Assembly: GCA_030595325.1 (NCBI GenBank) | Contig: JAUVDN010000009.1 | Location: 1 to 42,421, forward strand | Length of the DNA: 42,421 bases | Origin: Gammaproteobacteria bacterium | Lineage (GTDB): Bacteria > Pseudomonadota > Gammaproteobacteria > SZUA-229 | Direction: 5' to 3' | In this document: piece by piece, positions 1 to 8,636 of the stretch | How positions within the stretch are numbered: position 1 is the stretch's first letter | Layout: every line of letters begins with the position of its first letter | The notes under the pieces: generated by a model | What the model saw: only the letters and a program-made list of their open reading frames with translations | What the model was told of the DNA's origin: nothing | The model's database searches: none | Position numbers and translations under genes: made by a program

Positions 1-86
1 ACACGGAGGTCACAGAGGTTTTTTATTGTTAACCGCGCCGCAGGCGCGTTTAACAATAATAAGGCTTTCCTCTGTGACCTCCGTGT
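1..86. repeat. Nested inverted repeat with two stems
   Basis: An 18-bp arm at 1-18 is repeated as a perfect reverse complement at 69-86. Inside it lies a second hairpin, 25-39 paired with 43-57 around the 3-nt loop GCA, with a single mismatch. The arm carries the cacagagg motif. The element lies about 95 bp downstream of the dbpA stop, so it could end that transcript, but there is no convincing U-tract directly after it. It may be a dispersed intergenic repeat, and it may extend left of the window. Confidence 0.75.
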
Positions 87-181
87 CCTCTGTGGTGAGT
101 AGCTTTTAAAGTTTTTGACTTTGTCAGCTATGACTCAGTAACTGACACAAATTTAAATGCGTGTCAGGTAGCAGATCTTTA

Positions 182-1585
182 TTACTTAAGAAGCCGCACT
201 CTATACTTACGGCCTTTTATTTTTCCTTCACTGAGAATATTTAACGATTTTTTAGCAATTTTTTTCTCTACTGCAACATAAGAAACAATATCCAGAATAT
301 CTATCTTGCCAATTTGTTTACCAGCAATTTCTTTATTTGCTGTCAGTGCGCCCAGGATATCGCCCGCGCGAACTTTGTTTTTACGACCGCCACTGATGTG
401 TAATGTGCTCATCAGTGGTTCGAGTTTTTTAAAGCCGTCATCTGATATCGTCAGTGTTGAAACATCAGCAACGGTTACAGGACGTTTTTGATATTTTTCG
501 ATAGCAATCAGTTTAGGCGTTTCTGAAGGCATATAAAGACTCAGCGCCAATCCTTCACTGCCAGCACGACCGGTGCGACCAATACGGTGTATATGAATTT
601 CAGGATCTTGCGATAGTTCAAAATTGATAACGGCCTGTAAGTCTTTTATGTCCAAACCGCGGGCAGCAACATCTGTTGCGATAAGGATAGCGCTGCTCTT
701 GTTGGTAAATTGCAACAGGACCTGATCGCGTTGCCTTTGTTCCAGATCGCCATGCAGTGCTAGTGCGTGTATACCTTGTTGTCGTAGATCTTCAGCCAGA
801 TCCTGACACTGCTGTTTTCGATTACAAAAGATAACGCTAGATTCAGGTTGAAAATGTAATAGCAATGAAATTAACGTATCTGTTCGTTCGTTTTTTGTTA
901 TCTCATAGAATATCTGTTTTATTTTGCTTTCATCATGCAGGCTTTCAACGCGAACATCACCAGGGTTATTCTGTATCGCATTGCTTATGTTTTTAATTTC
1001 GTCTGGGTAGGTCGCTGAAAACAATAGTGTTTGTCTCTGTTTAGGTAGCTGATCAATAATCAGGGAGATATCATCATAAAACCCCATGTCCAACATACGA
1101 TCAGCTTCATCAAGAACAAGTGTCTTTAATGCCTCTAACTCCAATGAGCCTTTTTCAAGATGTTTTAAAATCCTTCCCGGTGTGCCGACGACGATATGAG
1201 GGTTACGTTCCAGAGAAGCCAGTTGAGGCCCTATTGGTTTACCGCCGCACAATGTAAGAATATTGGTATTTGGAATAGCGCGCGCAAGCAGACGAAATTC
1301 TTTGCTTACCTGATCGGCTAATTCGCGAGTAGGGCACAGTACCAATGCTTGCGTTTTGTATGTTTGAGATTCAAGCTTATGTAATATGCTGATAGCAAAG
1401 GCGGCTGTTTTTCCGCTACCTGTTTTAGCTTGTGCTAGCAGATCTTTACCTTCGATGGCGATGGGTAAGCTCTGTGACTGAATCACTGTCATCTCAATAT
1501 AACCTAATGACTTAAGGTTATTTAAAAATTCTGCAGTCAGTGGTAATGATGAAAAAGTTGTAGTGTCAGTAGAATTCACGTGCAA
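182..1585 (-). CDS. dbpA: ATP-dependent RNA helicase DbpA
   Basis: DEAD-box helicase that remodels 23S rRNA during assembly of the large ribosomal subunit. The 467 residues carry every core motif: AKTGSGKT at 53-60, PTRELA near 85-90, DEAD at 159-162, SAT at 190-192 and HRIGRTGR at 333-340. The C-terminal part (about 393-467) matches the DbpA-specific RRM-like domain that binds 23S rRNA hairpin 92, including GGRKNKVRAGDILGAL and the very conserved end GKIKGRKYRVRLLK. Length and order match E. coli DbpA (about 457 aa). Its own upstream gap from the NYN gene is short (50 bp), so the two may be co-transcribed. Identification is firm because the C-terminal domain separates DbpA from the other DEAD-box proteins in this window. 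Confidence 0.96.
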   Translation of the reverse strand: MHVNSTDTTTFSSLPLTAEFLNNLKSLGYIEMTVIQSQSLPIAIEGKDLLAQAKTGSGKTAAFAISILHKLESQTYKTQALVLCPTRELADQVSKEFRLLARAIPNTNILTLCGGKPIGPQLASLERNPHIVVGTPGRILKHLEKGSLELEALKTLVLDEADRMLDMGFYDDISLIIDQLPKQRQTLLFSATYPDEIKNISNAIQNNPGDVRVESLHDESKIKQIFYEITKNERTDTLISLLLHFQPESSVIFCNRKQQCQDLAEDLRQQGIHALALHGDLEQRQRDQVLLQFTNKSSAILIATDVAARGLDIKDLQAVINFELSQDPEIHIHRIGRTGRAGSEGLALSLYMPSETPKLIAIEKYQKRPVTVADVSTLTISDDGFKKLEPLMSTLHISGGRKNKVRAGDILGALTANKEIAGKQIGKIDILDIVSYVAVEKKIAKKSLNILSEGKIKGRKYRVRLLK

Positions 1586-1635
1586 AGTATCTTATTTTAA
1601 TAAATGTTAGTAGCGAAATGTTAGTAGCAGAAGGC

Positions 1636-2109
1636 CTACAGCAACAGATCATCTTCTATGTGATGAAAGATGCTGGCAGCTTTTATCAGAGAATTTGCTG
1701 TCAGTGCAGGCACACCATAGACCTCAGTTGTTACTTTGTAATCGGTATTAACTTTCTCAAGTAACATATCAAAGTCGCCATCGCCTGATAATAAAATAAC
1801 CGTATCAACATCTTTAGCTTGTTCCATGATGTCGATAGTAATGCCTACGTCCCAGTCACCTTTGGCTGAACCATCGCTACGTTGTATATAAGGCTTGAGC
1901 TTTACGTTAAAGCCTATATGCCTTAATGCATCCTGAAATTTTATCTGTTTGTCATCGCTACGTTGGATGGCATAAGCCGTTGCCGAAACAATTTCACCCT
2001 GAGTATTTATCTGTTGCCAAAACTCACGGTAATTAAATTGGCGCCCGTAAGTATCACGTGTCGTGTAATAGATATTTTGTACATCAACGAAAATGGCAAT
2101 TTTATTCAT
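1636..2109 (-). CDS. NYN domain (LabA/DUF88-like) protein, putative ribonuclease
   Basis: Small 157-aa single-domain protein of the NYN/PIN-like superfamily. The N-terminus MNKIAIFVDVQN puts the first acidic residue (D9) and N12 where the family binds metal. Further acidic positions are D87 and D93 (WDVGITID) and D110/D112 in LLSGDGDF, the family signature. By family knowledge such proteins are metal-dependent RNases or RNA-binding proteins, but no substrate can be inferred here. The gene lies between dbpA and ybiT on the same strand and may be expressed with them, which fits a role in RNA metabolism. There is no signal peptide or membrane segment, so it is probably cytoplasmic. Confidence 0.85.
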   Translation of the reverse strand: MNKIAIFVDVQNIYYTTRDTYGRQFNYREFWQQINTQGEIVSATAYAIQRSDDKQIKFQDALRHIGFNVKLKPYIQRSDGSAKGDWDVGITIDIMEQAKDVDTVILLSGDGDFDMLLEKVNTDYKVTTEVYGVPALTANSLIKAASIFHHIEDDLLL

Positions 2110-2117
2110 AGTATTGT

Positions 2118-2150
2118 CATCCTTTACTAGTCATGTACTAGTGAAGGATG
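2118..2150. terminator. Strong 14-bp hairpin between ybiT and the NYN gene
   Basis: Arm 2118-2131 pairs with 2137-2150 around the 5-nt loop catgt, with one G-T type mismatch in 14 pairs. It sits just past the ybiT stop on the minus strand and 9 bp before the NYN start. No run of U follows, so it may be an attenuating or RNA-processing hairpin rather than a full terminator. Confidence 0.5.
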
Positions 2151-2159
2151 AGATAAACA

Positions 2160-3773
2160 TTAAGAAGCTTTTCGTTTCAGGTCAGTGTCCTGACTAGCAA
2201 GGTAATCTTCGTAAGTACCACGGAAATCAATCAGGCCTTCTGGCGTTAATTCGATAACACGTGTTGCTAAAGAAGATACAAATTCACGGTCATGGCTAAC
2301 GAAGAATAAAGTTCCGGGGAAGTTTTCTAAAGCCAGGTTAAGTGACTCGATAGATTCCATGTCCAGGTGATTGGTTGGCTCATCCATTAGCAGGATATTG
2401 TTGCGTTGTAACATTAACTTACCAAATAACATCCGACCTTGTTCACCACCAGAGATAACGCTAACTTTTTTATTTATGTCATCTGTGGAAAATAATAAAC
2501 GTCCCAGTGTGCCACGGATGGACTGTTCATCATCATTCTCTTTTCCCCAGTAACTCATCCAGTCATACAGTGTTTTATCATCTTTAAAATCTGCGCTGTG
2601 ATCCTGTGCGTAATAACCAAGTTGTGAATTTTCTGACCATTTTACGATACCGCTTGTAGCCTCGAGATTGCCATACAAACTTCTTAACAGCGTTGTTTTA
2701 CCAATACCATTAGGGCCAATAATCGCAACGCGTTCGCCAACTTCTACCATGAGGTTGAGGTCATTAAATAGATTATCTCCATCATTATATTTTTTAGATA
2801 AACCTTCAACTTCCAGTGCCAGGCGGTGAAGTTTCTTATCTTCTTCAAAGTAGATGTATGGGCTTTTACGGCTTGATGGTTTTACTTCGGCTAACTGTAT
2901 TTTGTCGATTTGTTTCGCACGAGAGGTTGCCTGTTTCGACTTGGACGCATTTGCAGAGAATCGACTGACGAATGATTTAAGCTCGGCAATCTGCGCTTTT
3001 TTCTTGGCATTTTCAGACTGTAAACGCTCAGTTACTGCAGTAGATGCCATCATGTAATCATCATAATTACCTGGGTACATTCGAACTTCACCGTAATCCA
3101 GATCAGCCATGTGTGTGCATACACTGTTTAAGAAGTGACGATCGTGCGAGATGATAATCATGGTGCAATTACGTGCATTTAATATATCTTCCAACCAACG
3201 AATGGTATTGATATCGAGGTTATTGGTCGGCTCATCGAGTAACATAATTTCAGGTTCTGAAAATAGTGCCTGTGCCAGTAAAACACGTAGCTTCCAGCCA
3301 GGAGCGACTTCACTCATCGGTCCGTAATGTTGTTCAGTTGGAATTTCCAGACCAAGTAATAATTCACCGGCACGCGCTTCAGCAGAGTAGCCGTCCATCT
3401 CAGCGAATTCAGCTTCAAGATCGCCTGCGCGAATACCATCTGCTTCAGTCATATCCGGGTTTGCATAAATCGCATCTTTCTCAGATTTAATCGCCCATAG
3501 TTCTTCGTGACCCATGATGACGGTATCGACGACGGAAAACTCTTCGTATGCAAACTGATCCTGCTTTAATTTACCGATGCGCTCATCAGGATCTTTTGAA
3601 ACATTTCCAGCAGTTGGCTCAAGATCTCCACCGAGTATCTTCATGAAGGTCGATTTTCCACAACCATTGGCGCCGATTAAACCATAACGGTTGCCGTTAC
3701 CGAATTTAACAGAGACATTTTCAAAAAGTGGCTTAGGGCCAAATTGCATAGTTATATTTGCAGTTATTAACAT
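2160..3773 (-). CDS. ybiT: ABC-F family ATPase YbiT
   Basis: Ribosome-associated translation factor of the ABC-F group: two ATP-binding cassettes in one chain and no membrane domain. The first Walker A is GANGCGKST at about 34-42. The first signature/Walker B block leads to [10 protein letters not shown], the second Walker A is GPNGIGKTT, and the second Walker B is [10 protein letters not shown]. The inter-domain linker is basic and helical ([20 protein letters not shown]), as in YbiT. The 537-aa length and near-collinear sequence match E. coli YbiT (530 aa) better than Uup, EttA or YheS. ABC-F proteins act at the ribosomal E site. It lies among RNA helicase genes on the same strand. Confidence 0.95.
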   Translation of the reverse strand: MLITANITMQFGPKPLFENVSVKFGNGNRYGLIGANGCGKSTFMKILGGDLEPTAGNVSKDPDERIGKLKQDQFAYEEFSVVDTVIMGHEELWAIKSEKDAIYANPDMTEADGIRAGDLEAEFAEMDGYSAEARAGELLLGLEIPTEQHYGPMSEVAPGWKLRVLLAQALFSEPEIMLLDEPTNNLDINTIRWLEDILNARNCTMIIISHDRHFLNSVCTHMADLDYGEVRMYPGNYDDYMMASTAVTERLQSENAKKKAQIAELKSFVSRFSANASKSKQATSRAKQIDKIQLAEVKPSSRKSPYIYFEEDKKLHRLALEVEGLSKKYNDGDNLFNDLNLMVEVGERVAIIGPNGIGKTTLLRSLYGNLEATSGIVKWSENSQLGYYAQDHSADFKDDKTLYDWMSYWGKENDDEQSIRGTLGRLLFSTDDINKKVSVISGGEQGRMLFGKLMLQRNNILLMDEPTNHLDMESIESLNLALENFPGTLFFVSHDREFVSSLATRVIELTPEGLIDFRGTYEDYLASQDTDLKRKAS

Positions 3774-3832
3774 TGTATTTTCCGGATAATAAAAGTATTT
3801 AGTATTAAAGGTTCTTATTGAGCGCTGTACAG

Positions 3833-5260
3833 TTATGCGGCATCTCTTGAACGATTTTGATTATTCGTTCTTTTCTTGTTGGTATGCTTCTTCCAGGGCG
3901 AGTCTTTTGCACTGTTCGCAGAATTATTACCGTTGTTATTTTCTGACACTTTCTTGCGGGCATTTTTTCCAGGTCGAGGGGATTTCTTGCTTTTTGTTCT
4001 GGAGCTTCCTGCTGAAGAGCCGCCTGCCGAAGAATTGCCTGCATGAGGACGGCCTGAATTTCTTCTTGAAGACTTCTGTTGCTGTCCTCGGCCATTCTTT
4101 ATAGGTTGCGCTTTTATAGACGGGTCAGGTTCATAACCATCGATGACATCTTTAGGTATCTCACGTCCAATCAGTTTTTCGATGTCTTTAAGCAGTTTCA
4201 GCTCATCAACACAGACAAGAGACATGGCTTCGCCTTCGTTACCAGCACGTCCTGTACGTCCGATACGGTGAACATAATCCTCAGCAACGTTTGGTAGCTC
4301 AAAGTTAACAACGTGCGGCAGCTGATTGATATCGATACCACGTGCGGCGATGTCGGTTGCTACCAGCACACGAACATTGCCTGATTTAAAATCAGCCAAT
4401 GCGCGGGTACGTGCGCCCTGGCTTTTGTTGCCATGTATTGCAGCAGCGGTAATACCATCTTTATTCAGTTGTTCTGCCAGTCGGTTAGCACCGTGTTTGG
4501 TGCGGTTGAATACCAGAACCTGTTGCCAGTTGTTTGAACCGATAAGGAATGACAGCAATTCACGTTTACGTGTTTTATCGACAGGGTGAATCACCTGTGT
4601 AACGGTGTCTGTGGCTGCATTCTGGCGTGCAACTTCTATCAATGACGGTGACTTAAGCAGGCCATTTGCCAGTTTTTTGATGTCATTGGAAAAAGTTGCG
4701 GAGAATAATAGTGTCTGTTTGTTCTTCGGAACTAAGGCCAGAACTTTTTTGATATCGTGTATGAAACCCATATCGAGCATACGATCAGCTTCATCCAGTA
4801 CAAGAATATCGACATTAGATAGGTCGGCAGAACGCTGGTTGACGTGATCAAGTAATCGACCGGGTGTTGCGACTAGGATATCAACACCTTTGATCAATTT
4901 TTGCTTTTGTGGATTAATGCTGACACCGCCAAAGACGACTGCAGATTTTAAAGGCAGGTGATTACCGTAATCTCGAACGCTTTCAGCAACCTGTGCAGCA
5001 AGTTCACGCGTTGGTGTTAAGACTAGCGCGCGAATAGGGCGACGGCCTTTACGTGGTTTATCCGTATCCATCAGACGTTGCAGCAGCGGTAGCGTAAAAC
5101 CGGCAGTTTTTCCTGTTCCAGTCTGCGCGCCACCCATGAGGTCGCGACCTTGCAAGACAATAGGTATAGCCTGTTTTTGTATAGGTGTAGGAACGCTATA
5201 ACCTTTTTCAGATACAGCACGAAGTAATTCGGCACTAAGACCGAGGGAATCAAATGACAT
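3833..5260 (-). CDS. rhlE: ATP-dependent RNA helicase RhlE
   Basis: DEAD-box helicase linked in the family to ribosome maturation and RNA decay. The N-terminus [21 protein letters not shown] is typical of RhlE. Motif I is AQTGTGKT at 45-52, motif II DEAD at 156-159, and SAT, RGIDI and HRIGRTGR all follow. After about residue 380 comes a basic low-complexity tail rich in Ser, Asn, Gly, Lys and Arg, as in other RhlE proteins, probably for RNA binding. The 475-aa length is normal. A separate 96-codon reading frame overlaps the tail and is only a by-product of its composition. A roughly 150-nt leader precedes the start (see 5384-5424). Confidence 0.94.
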   Translation of the reverse strand: MSFDSLGLSAELLRAVSEKGYSVPTPIQKQAIPIVLQGRDLMGGAQTGTGKTAGFTLPLLQRLMDTDKPRKGRRPIRALVLTPTRELAAQVAESVRDYGNHLPLKSAVVFGGVSINPQKQKLIKGVDILVATPGRLLDHVNQRSADLSNVDILVLDEADRMLDMGFIHDIKKVLALVPKNKQTLLFSATFSNDIKKLANGLLKSPSLIEVARQNAATDTVTQVIHPVDKTRKRELLSFLIGSNNWQQVLVFNRTKHGANRLAEQLNKDGITAAAIHGNKSQGARTRALADFKSGNVRVLVATDIAARGIDINQLPHVVNFELPNVAEDYVHRIGRTGRAGNEGEAMSLVCVDELKLLKDIEKLIGREIPKDVIDGYEPDPSIKAQPIKNGRGQQQKSSRRNSGRPHAGNSSAGGSSAGSSRTKSKKSPRPGKNARKKVSENNNGNNSANSAKDSPWKKHTNKKRTNNQNRSRDAA

Positions 5261-5383
5261 CAGTAATTTTCTCTAAAGATCGGCCCGCCCAATTCAATTA
5301 AGTTTGGGTCGGTCCAGGCGGAAGCTATATATGTTCCGGATAATCTGCAGCAGAATATTGCTTGCAGTTTATTGTTTAAAACA

Positions 5384-5424
5384 GGTGCAGACCGAGGTGC
5401 ACCAGAAATTGAAAGCGGATTATA
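5384..5424 (-). promoter_or_regulatory. Candidate rhlE promoter and leader hairpin
   Basis: On the minus strand a perfect TATAAT lies at 5419-5424, with no good -35. If it is used, transcription starts near 5412 and leaves a 5' UTR of about 150 nt. A 6-bp hairpin (5384-5389 with 5398-5403) sits near the start of that leader. Long structured leaders are common in cold-regulated helicase genes; the regulatory role is inference. Confidence 0.4.
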
Positions 5425-5527
5425 CCTGAAGTTTTACCCTTTAGGGGGTAAATATTAATTATTTCTAATATTTAACTAATCTAAATTACCACTAAATTTA
5501 ACCACTTAGAAGGCAGTAAATAAGCTG

Positions 5528-5556
5528 TTGGCGCTCTTGAGTAATAGATATATCTT
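5528..5556 (+). promoter_or_regulatory. Candidate sigma-70 promoter for the solute-binding gene
   Basis: TTGGCG at 5528-5533 and TATCTT at 5551-5556 are separated by exactly 17 bp, each matching four or five of six consensus bases. It would start transcription about 60 nt before the ATG at 5623. Predicted by eye only. Confidence 0.4.
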
Positions 5557-5622
5557 GCGGGCTTCAACAGAATTAATTAAAAATCATTAATCATTTAAAA
5601 TTAAAAACAAGGATATACACAT

Positions 5623-6435
5623 ATGAAAACCCCGTTTCGTTCTTTTATAGCTATTACCGCTCTATTATTTGTTATTACACCAGTAAGTGCTGATAGTAAC
5701 TCTCCCGTTCTCTCTCGTATTCAATAATCCGGGAACTTAGTTCTTGGTACATCAGGAACGATGCCATTGATGTCTGAAAAATCCTTAACGGGTGAAGTAA
5801 TCGGTTATGACATAGATATGGCAAATGCTCTAGCTCAAAGCATGGGCGTTAAATTGGTCACGAAAGTAATGCCATTTGGTGACCTGATTCTAGCTCTTGA
5901 AAGTGACAAGGTTGATATCGTTCTTTCTAATATGACGATGACAGTAGACAGAAATATGCGTGTTGCCTTTGTCGGTCCTTATTTTATTTCTGGTAAATGT
6001 TTGATCACAAAAGAAGCATCTATGGCTAAAGCTGACGAAGCGGCTGATCTAAAAGTAGCAGATATAACGATGGCTGTTATAAAAGGTACAACCAGTGAAA
6101 GTTTTGTAAAAGAACTATTGCCTGAGGTTAAACGTGTAACAGTCAATGATGCTGATGCTGGAACTGATTTAGTCGCTAATGGTAAAGCGAAAGCGATGCT
6201 AACTGATTTTCTAATCTGCCTGAGTGTGATGAAGCGCTACCCTGACAGGGGCTTCCAGTCTGTGGTTTCATTATTGACTTACGAACCTATCGGTATGGCT
6301 TTACCTGCTAATGATCCTTTATTTGCAAACCTTGCAGAAAACTTTTTGGTACGTGCTGAAAATGTTGGTGTAATGCAGGCGTTGACACTGAAGTGGTTTG
6401 GCAATGCTAAATTAACAGCGATTGATGGAAAGTAA
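5623..6435 (+). pseudogene. Amino-acid ABC transporter solute-binding protein (SBP_bac_3), interrupted by one in-frame stop
   Basis: The full frame runs from ATG 5623, preceded by AAGGA, to the stop at 6433-6435, 270 codons, a normal length for family 3 solute-binding proteins. Codons 1-23 form a Sec signal peptide ending in VSA. Codon 35 is TAA (5725-5727), where relatives usually have Lys in an RIQxSGxLxxGT motif. After the stop the frame continues without further damage: GYDIDMANALAQSMGV, the DIVLSNMTMT block and the typical C-terminus. An internal ATG at codon 47 (5761) could start a 224-aa protein, but it would lack the signal peptide and first beta strand. No permease or ATPase gene is adjacent, so it is an orphan. 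It may be a recent pseudogene, a suppressed stop or a sequencing error. Confidence 0.85.
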
Positions 6436-6506
6436 TTCCTGCATTTTTATTTATAACTCAGGGAAGAGTTTATGCTGTTAATTTATGCTTATAACTTATG
6501 CTTTAC

Positions 6507-7259
6507 TTATAAAGCATCCAGGTAGTCCTTCTGCCACTCCAGATACAAAGCATGTACATGTTTTGTATAAGTTTCTTTATCTTTAAAATTTTCAGGTGAT
6601 ATAGCGTCGTGCACATAGTAGTTGACGACATTATTATTAGTGAGAAATATCTGCCATAATTTTTTTACCAGACCTTCATCTGTCCACTCAAAAGTTTCCT
6701 GATCTATATACTGCAGAAATACTGGCAATATAGGTATGCCTGTTTGTAGTGAGATATCAAATGCACCTTTTTGAAATTTTTCATAGATACGTGAACCTTT
6801 GCAGCCGCCTTCAGGAAAAATCACGATGTTTTTCCCAGATTTAACTGCAGCAGCTAATGATTCTTTAGCGGCATGTCGAGATGTTGCACTGCCACGCGCA
6901 ACATAGATTGTGCCAGCGTAGTCACTGATTCTGCCAAGAACAATCCAGTTACGTACTTCTTCTTTAGCCAACGGGTATATATCAAATAAAGCGGGCACAC
7001 CAAAATCTTCTAATGCTGAAGGATGATTGGCTATCAATATATATTGCTCGGGGAGTTCCTGTTTATTTTTGTGTACTAGTCTTAAGTCAGTATCTAGAGC
7101 CAATACAAATATTCTGCACCAGAATCGACTGAGAAAGTGGTAATAACGACCAGAGAAAACACGAGGCAGGTGCGAGAGCACATATAACACGATGCTGAGA
7201 GTTATAAGAAAGCTCCAGACAAGCGGTAAGACAAGCAGATTTTTTATCGATTTCAGCAT
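6507..7259 (-). CDS. 1-acyl-sn-glycerol-3-phosphate acyltransferase family protein (PlsC-like)
   Basis: Lysophospholipid acyltransferase family, 250 aa, expected at the inner membrane, where such enzymes acylate lysophosphatidic acid or a related lipid. A hydrophobic segment at about 8-31 anchors the N-terminus. Block I is NHPSALED at 78-85; the usual HX4D catalytic pair reads HX4E here, with Asp one place later. Block III is FPEGG at 148-152 and block IV PILPVFLQY follows. The substrate cannot be told from sequence, and the name plsC is not assigned because the motif is divergent and the gene stands alone. The start codon lies inside an 8-bp triplicate repeat (7253-7276), which makes the start less certain. 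Confidence 0.8.
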   Translation of the reverse strand: MLKSIKNLLVLPLVWSFLITLSIVLYVLSHLPRVFSGRYYHFLSRFWCRIFVLALDTDLRLVHKNKQELPEQYILIANHPSALEDFGVPALFDIYPLAKEEVRNWIVLGRISDYAGTIYVARGSATSRHAAKESLAAAVKSGKNIVIFPEGGCKGSRIYEKFQKGAFDISLQTGIPILPVFLQYIDQETFEWTDEGLVKKLWQIFLTNNNVVNYYVHDAISPENFKDKETYTKHVHALYLEWQKDYLDAL

Positions 7260-7276
7260 TTCAGCATTTCAGCATT
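7253..7276. repeat. 8-bp tandem repeat, three copies, over the acyltransferase start codon
   Basis: tcagcatt is repeated three times without change. On the minus strand each unit supplies an ATG. The two upstream ATGs are out of frame with the gene and open four-codon frames (ATG CTG AAA TGC TGA). A change in copy number would alter the spacing between any ribosome binding site and the true start. Confidence 0.9.
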
Positions 7277-7770
7277 TCAATTTTAGATCTGGACGTGACT
7301 ATCAACTGCTCCCTAAGTTAATAACACTTTAAAACCAGAATTTTTTATCAATATGTTGCTCTAATTAAACACTATTATTGCCATTTAACCCTGTTTGGGC
7401 ATATAAATAGTTAAATAATAGATGTTTACCTAGGTTGATTACTGATTTTAGTTCTATAGAAATTAAATATGCATCAGCATCACGCGACTGCAGGGCATAA
7501 TGATCATAGTTCTTACATGCCTACAGAACCAATACGTGTGGATAAAAAGCTAAAATTTGTTGGTCTGCTGTTAAGCATTAGTAATACGTTTGTCTTTTTG
7601 ATGGCTGACGTAGTGATAGATTATACTGAGATAGGACTGTTGTGGAGTAATATAGATAAATGTACTGCGATGTAACTGCCAGTCATCACCGTGCCGCAAG
7701 TACTGCTGATGGCGTATCTGTTCAATCAGTATTTATAAAACCACCTTAAATGATGGAGTAATAGATTTTA
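7260..7770. other. 511-bp region with no firm gene
   Basis: The stretch between the acyltransferase and the alpha/beta hydrolase contains the start-codon repeat at its left end and one short questionable reading frame (7469-7675). The rest is AT-rich, and I see no RNA gene or strong terminator in it. Confidence 0.5.
7469..7675 (+). CDS. Short His-rich hydrophobic reading frame, possible gene remnant
   Basis: A 68-codon frame begins MHQHHATAGHNDH, followed by a charged stretch and one hydrophobic segment at about 30-50. Past its TAA stop the same frame stays open for a further 20 or so codons with a hydrophobic character (ending near 7738), which suggests a decayed membrane protein. A His-rich start is seen in some metal transporters, but nothing else supports that. 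I do not recognise the family, and it may not be expressed. Confidence 0.25.
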   Translation: MHQHHATAGHNDHSSYMPTEPIRVDKKLKFVGLLLSISNTFVFLMADVVIDYTEIGLLWSNIDKCTAM

Positions 7771-8541
7771 ATGTCTGAACAACGAGTATGGGTATTGTTA
7801 CGTGGTTTAGTCAGGGAGCAGAGGCATTGGGGTGGTTTTCCAAAGACTCTTCAATCATATTATCCTGAAGATAAAATTGTATTGTATGATTTTCCCGGCA
7901 ACGGCCAGCGATATAAAGAAAAAAGCGAGACAACTATAATCGATATGGTTGATGACGTCAGATCACACCTTATTGATGAATCTATAGATCAGCCTGTTCA
8001 TATTATCGCTTTGTCATTGGGTGGTATGGTGGCTGTCGAGTGGATAAACAAATACCCTGATGAATGTGCTGCTGCCACTTTGATCAGTACAAGTCTGCGT
8101 GGCTTAAATCCTTTTTATCAACGTCTATTACCTTCTTCCTATCCGGCAGTATTTTATTCTTTACTGTTCTCCAATGATGCACGTGATAACGAAACAGCAA
8201 GTTTAAAACTTATCTCGAATATAGTGGCTAACGATAGTATAAAAAGTGAAGTTACTATAAATAACTGGGTAACATATGCGGAACAATGCCCGGTTTCTGG
8301 TGCAAATGGACTGAGGCAACTACTGGCTGCAACGCGTTTTAGAGTACCAAAACAGAAGCCATACACACCAATGTTAGTGTTGAGCGCTTCACAAGACCAT
8401 CTTGTTAGTCCTGAGTGTTCGAAATCACTTGCAGAATACTGGAACCTGCCATTACACACGCATGACAAGTCTGGACATGATATTCCATTAGATGATGCTG
8501 ACTGGGTCTGTGAGAAGATATCTCAGTGGCTGGAGATCTAA
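7771..8541 (+). CDS. Alpha/beta hydrolase fold protein
   Basis: 256-aa single-domain hydrolase. The nucleophile elbow is ALSLGG with Ser82, an AxSxG variant of GxSxG. The probable acid is Asp208 in ASQDH and the base is the His in KSGHD near residue 235, so the triad is complete and correctly spaced. An RG motif early in the chain (about 11-12) sits where the oxyanion hole forms. Family members include esterases, lipases, lactonases and BioH-like carboxylesterases; neighbours give no hint of the substrate. There is no signal peptide, so it is cytoplasmic. The gene ends just before a bidirectional terminator. Confidence 0.85.
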   Translation: MSEQRVWVLLRGLVREQRHWGGFPKTLQSYYPEDKIVLYDFPGNGQRYKEKSETTIIDMVDDVRSHLIDESIDQPVHIIALSLGGMVAVEWINKYPDECAAATLISTSLRGLNPFYQRLLPSSYPAVFYSLLFSNDARDNETASLKLISNIVANDSIKSEVTINNWVTYAEQCPVSGANGLRQLLAATRFRVPKQKPYTPMLVLSASQDHLVSPECSKSLAEYWNLPLHTHDKSGHDIPLDDADWVCEKISQWLEI

Positions 8542-8581
8542 TTTTACGGCTATATTCTTTTAATTTTTTATCTGGTGACAA

Positions 8582-8608
8582 AAAATGCCCTGCAAAGCAG
8601 GGCATTTT
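8582..8608. terminator. Bidirectional rho-independent terminator
   Basis: A perfect 12-bp stem (8582-8593 with 8597-8608) closes a 3-nt loop. It has a GC-rich centre and A/T runs at both ends, so it works in both directions. It lies between the convergent hydrolase gene and the Asn-rich protein gene. Confidence 0.9.
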
Positions 8609-8636
8609 AAATATAGTAGATATTGTTTACTAATGA

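Larger units (their letters stand above)
5261..5622. other. Divergent intergenic region between rhlE and the solute-binding gene
   Basis: This 362-bp gap contains no credible gene. It holds the proposed rhlE leader and -10 box (minus strand) and a candidate promoter for the rightward solute-binding protein gene; these are listed separately. Another dyad (taccc/gggta) lies at about 5436-5451. The region is AT-rich from 5450 to 5500. Confidence 0.6.

Noticed and set aside
3805-4095. A 96-codon frame inside the rhlE tail region
   Set aside because: Same strand, other frame, in low-complexity codons of RhlE; no ribosome site.
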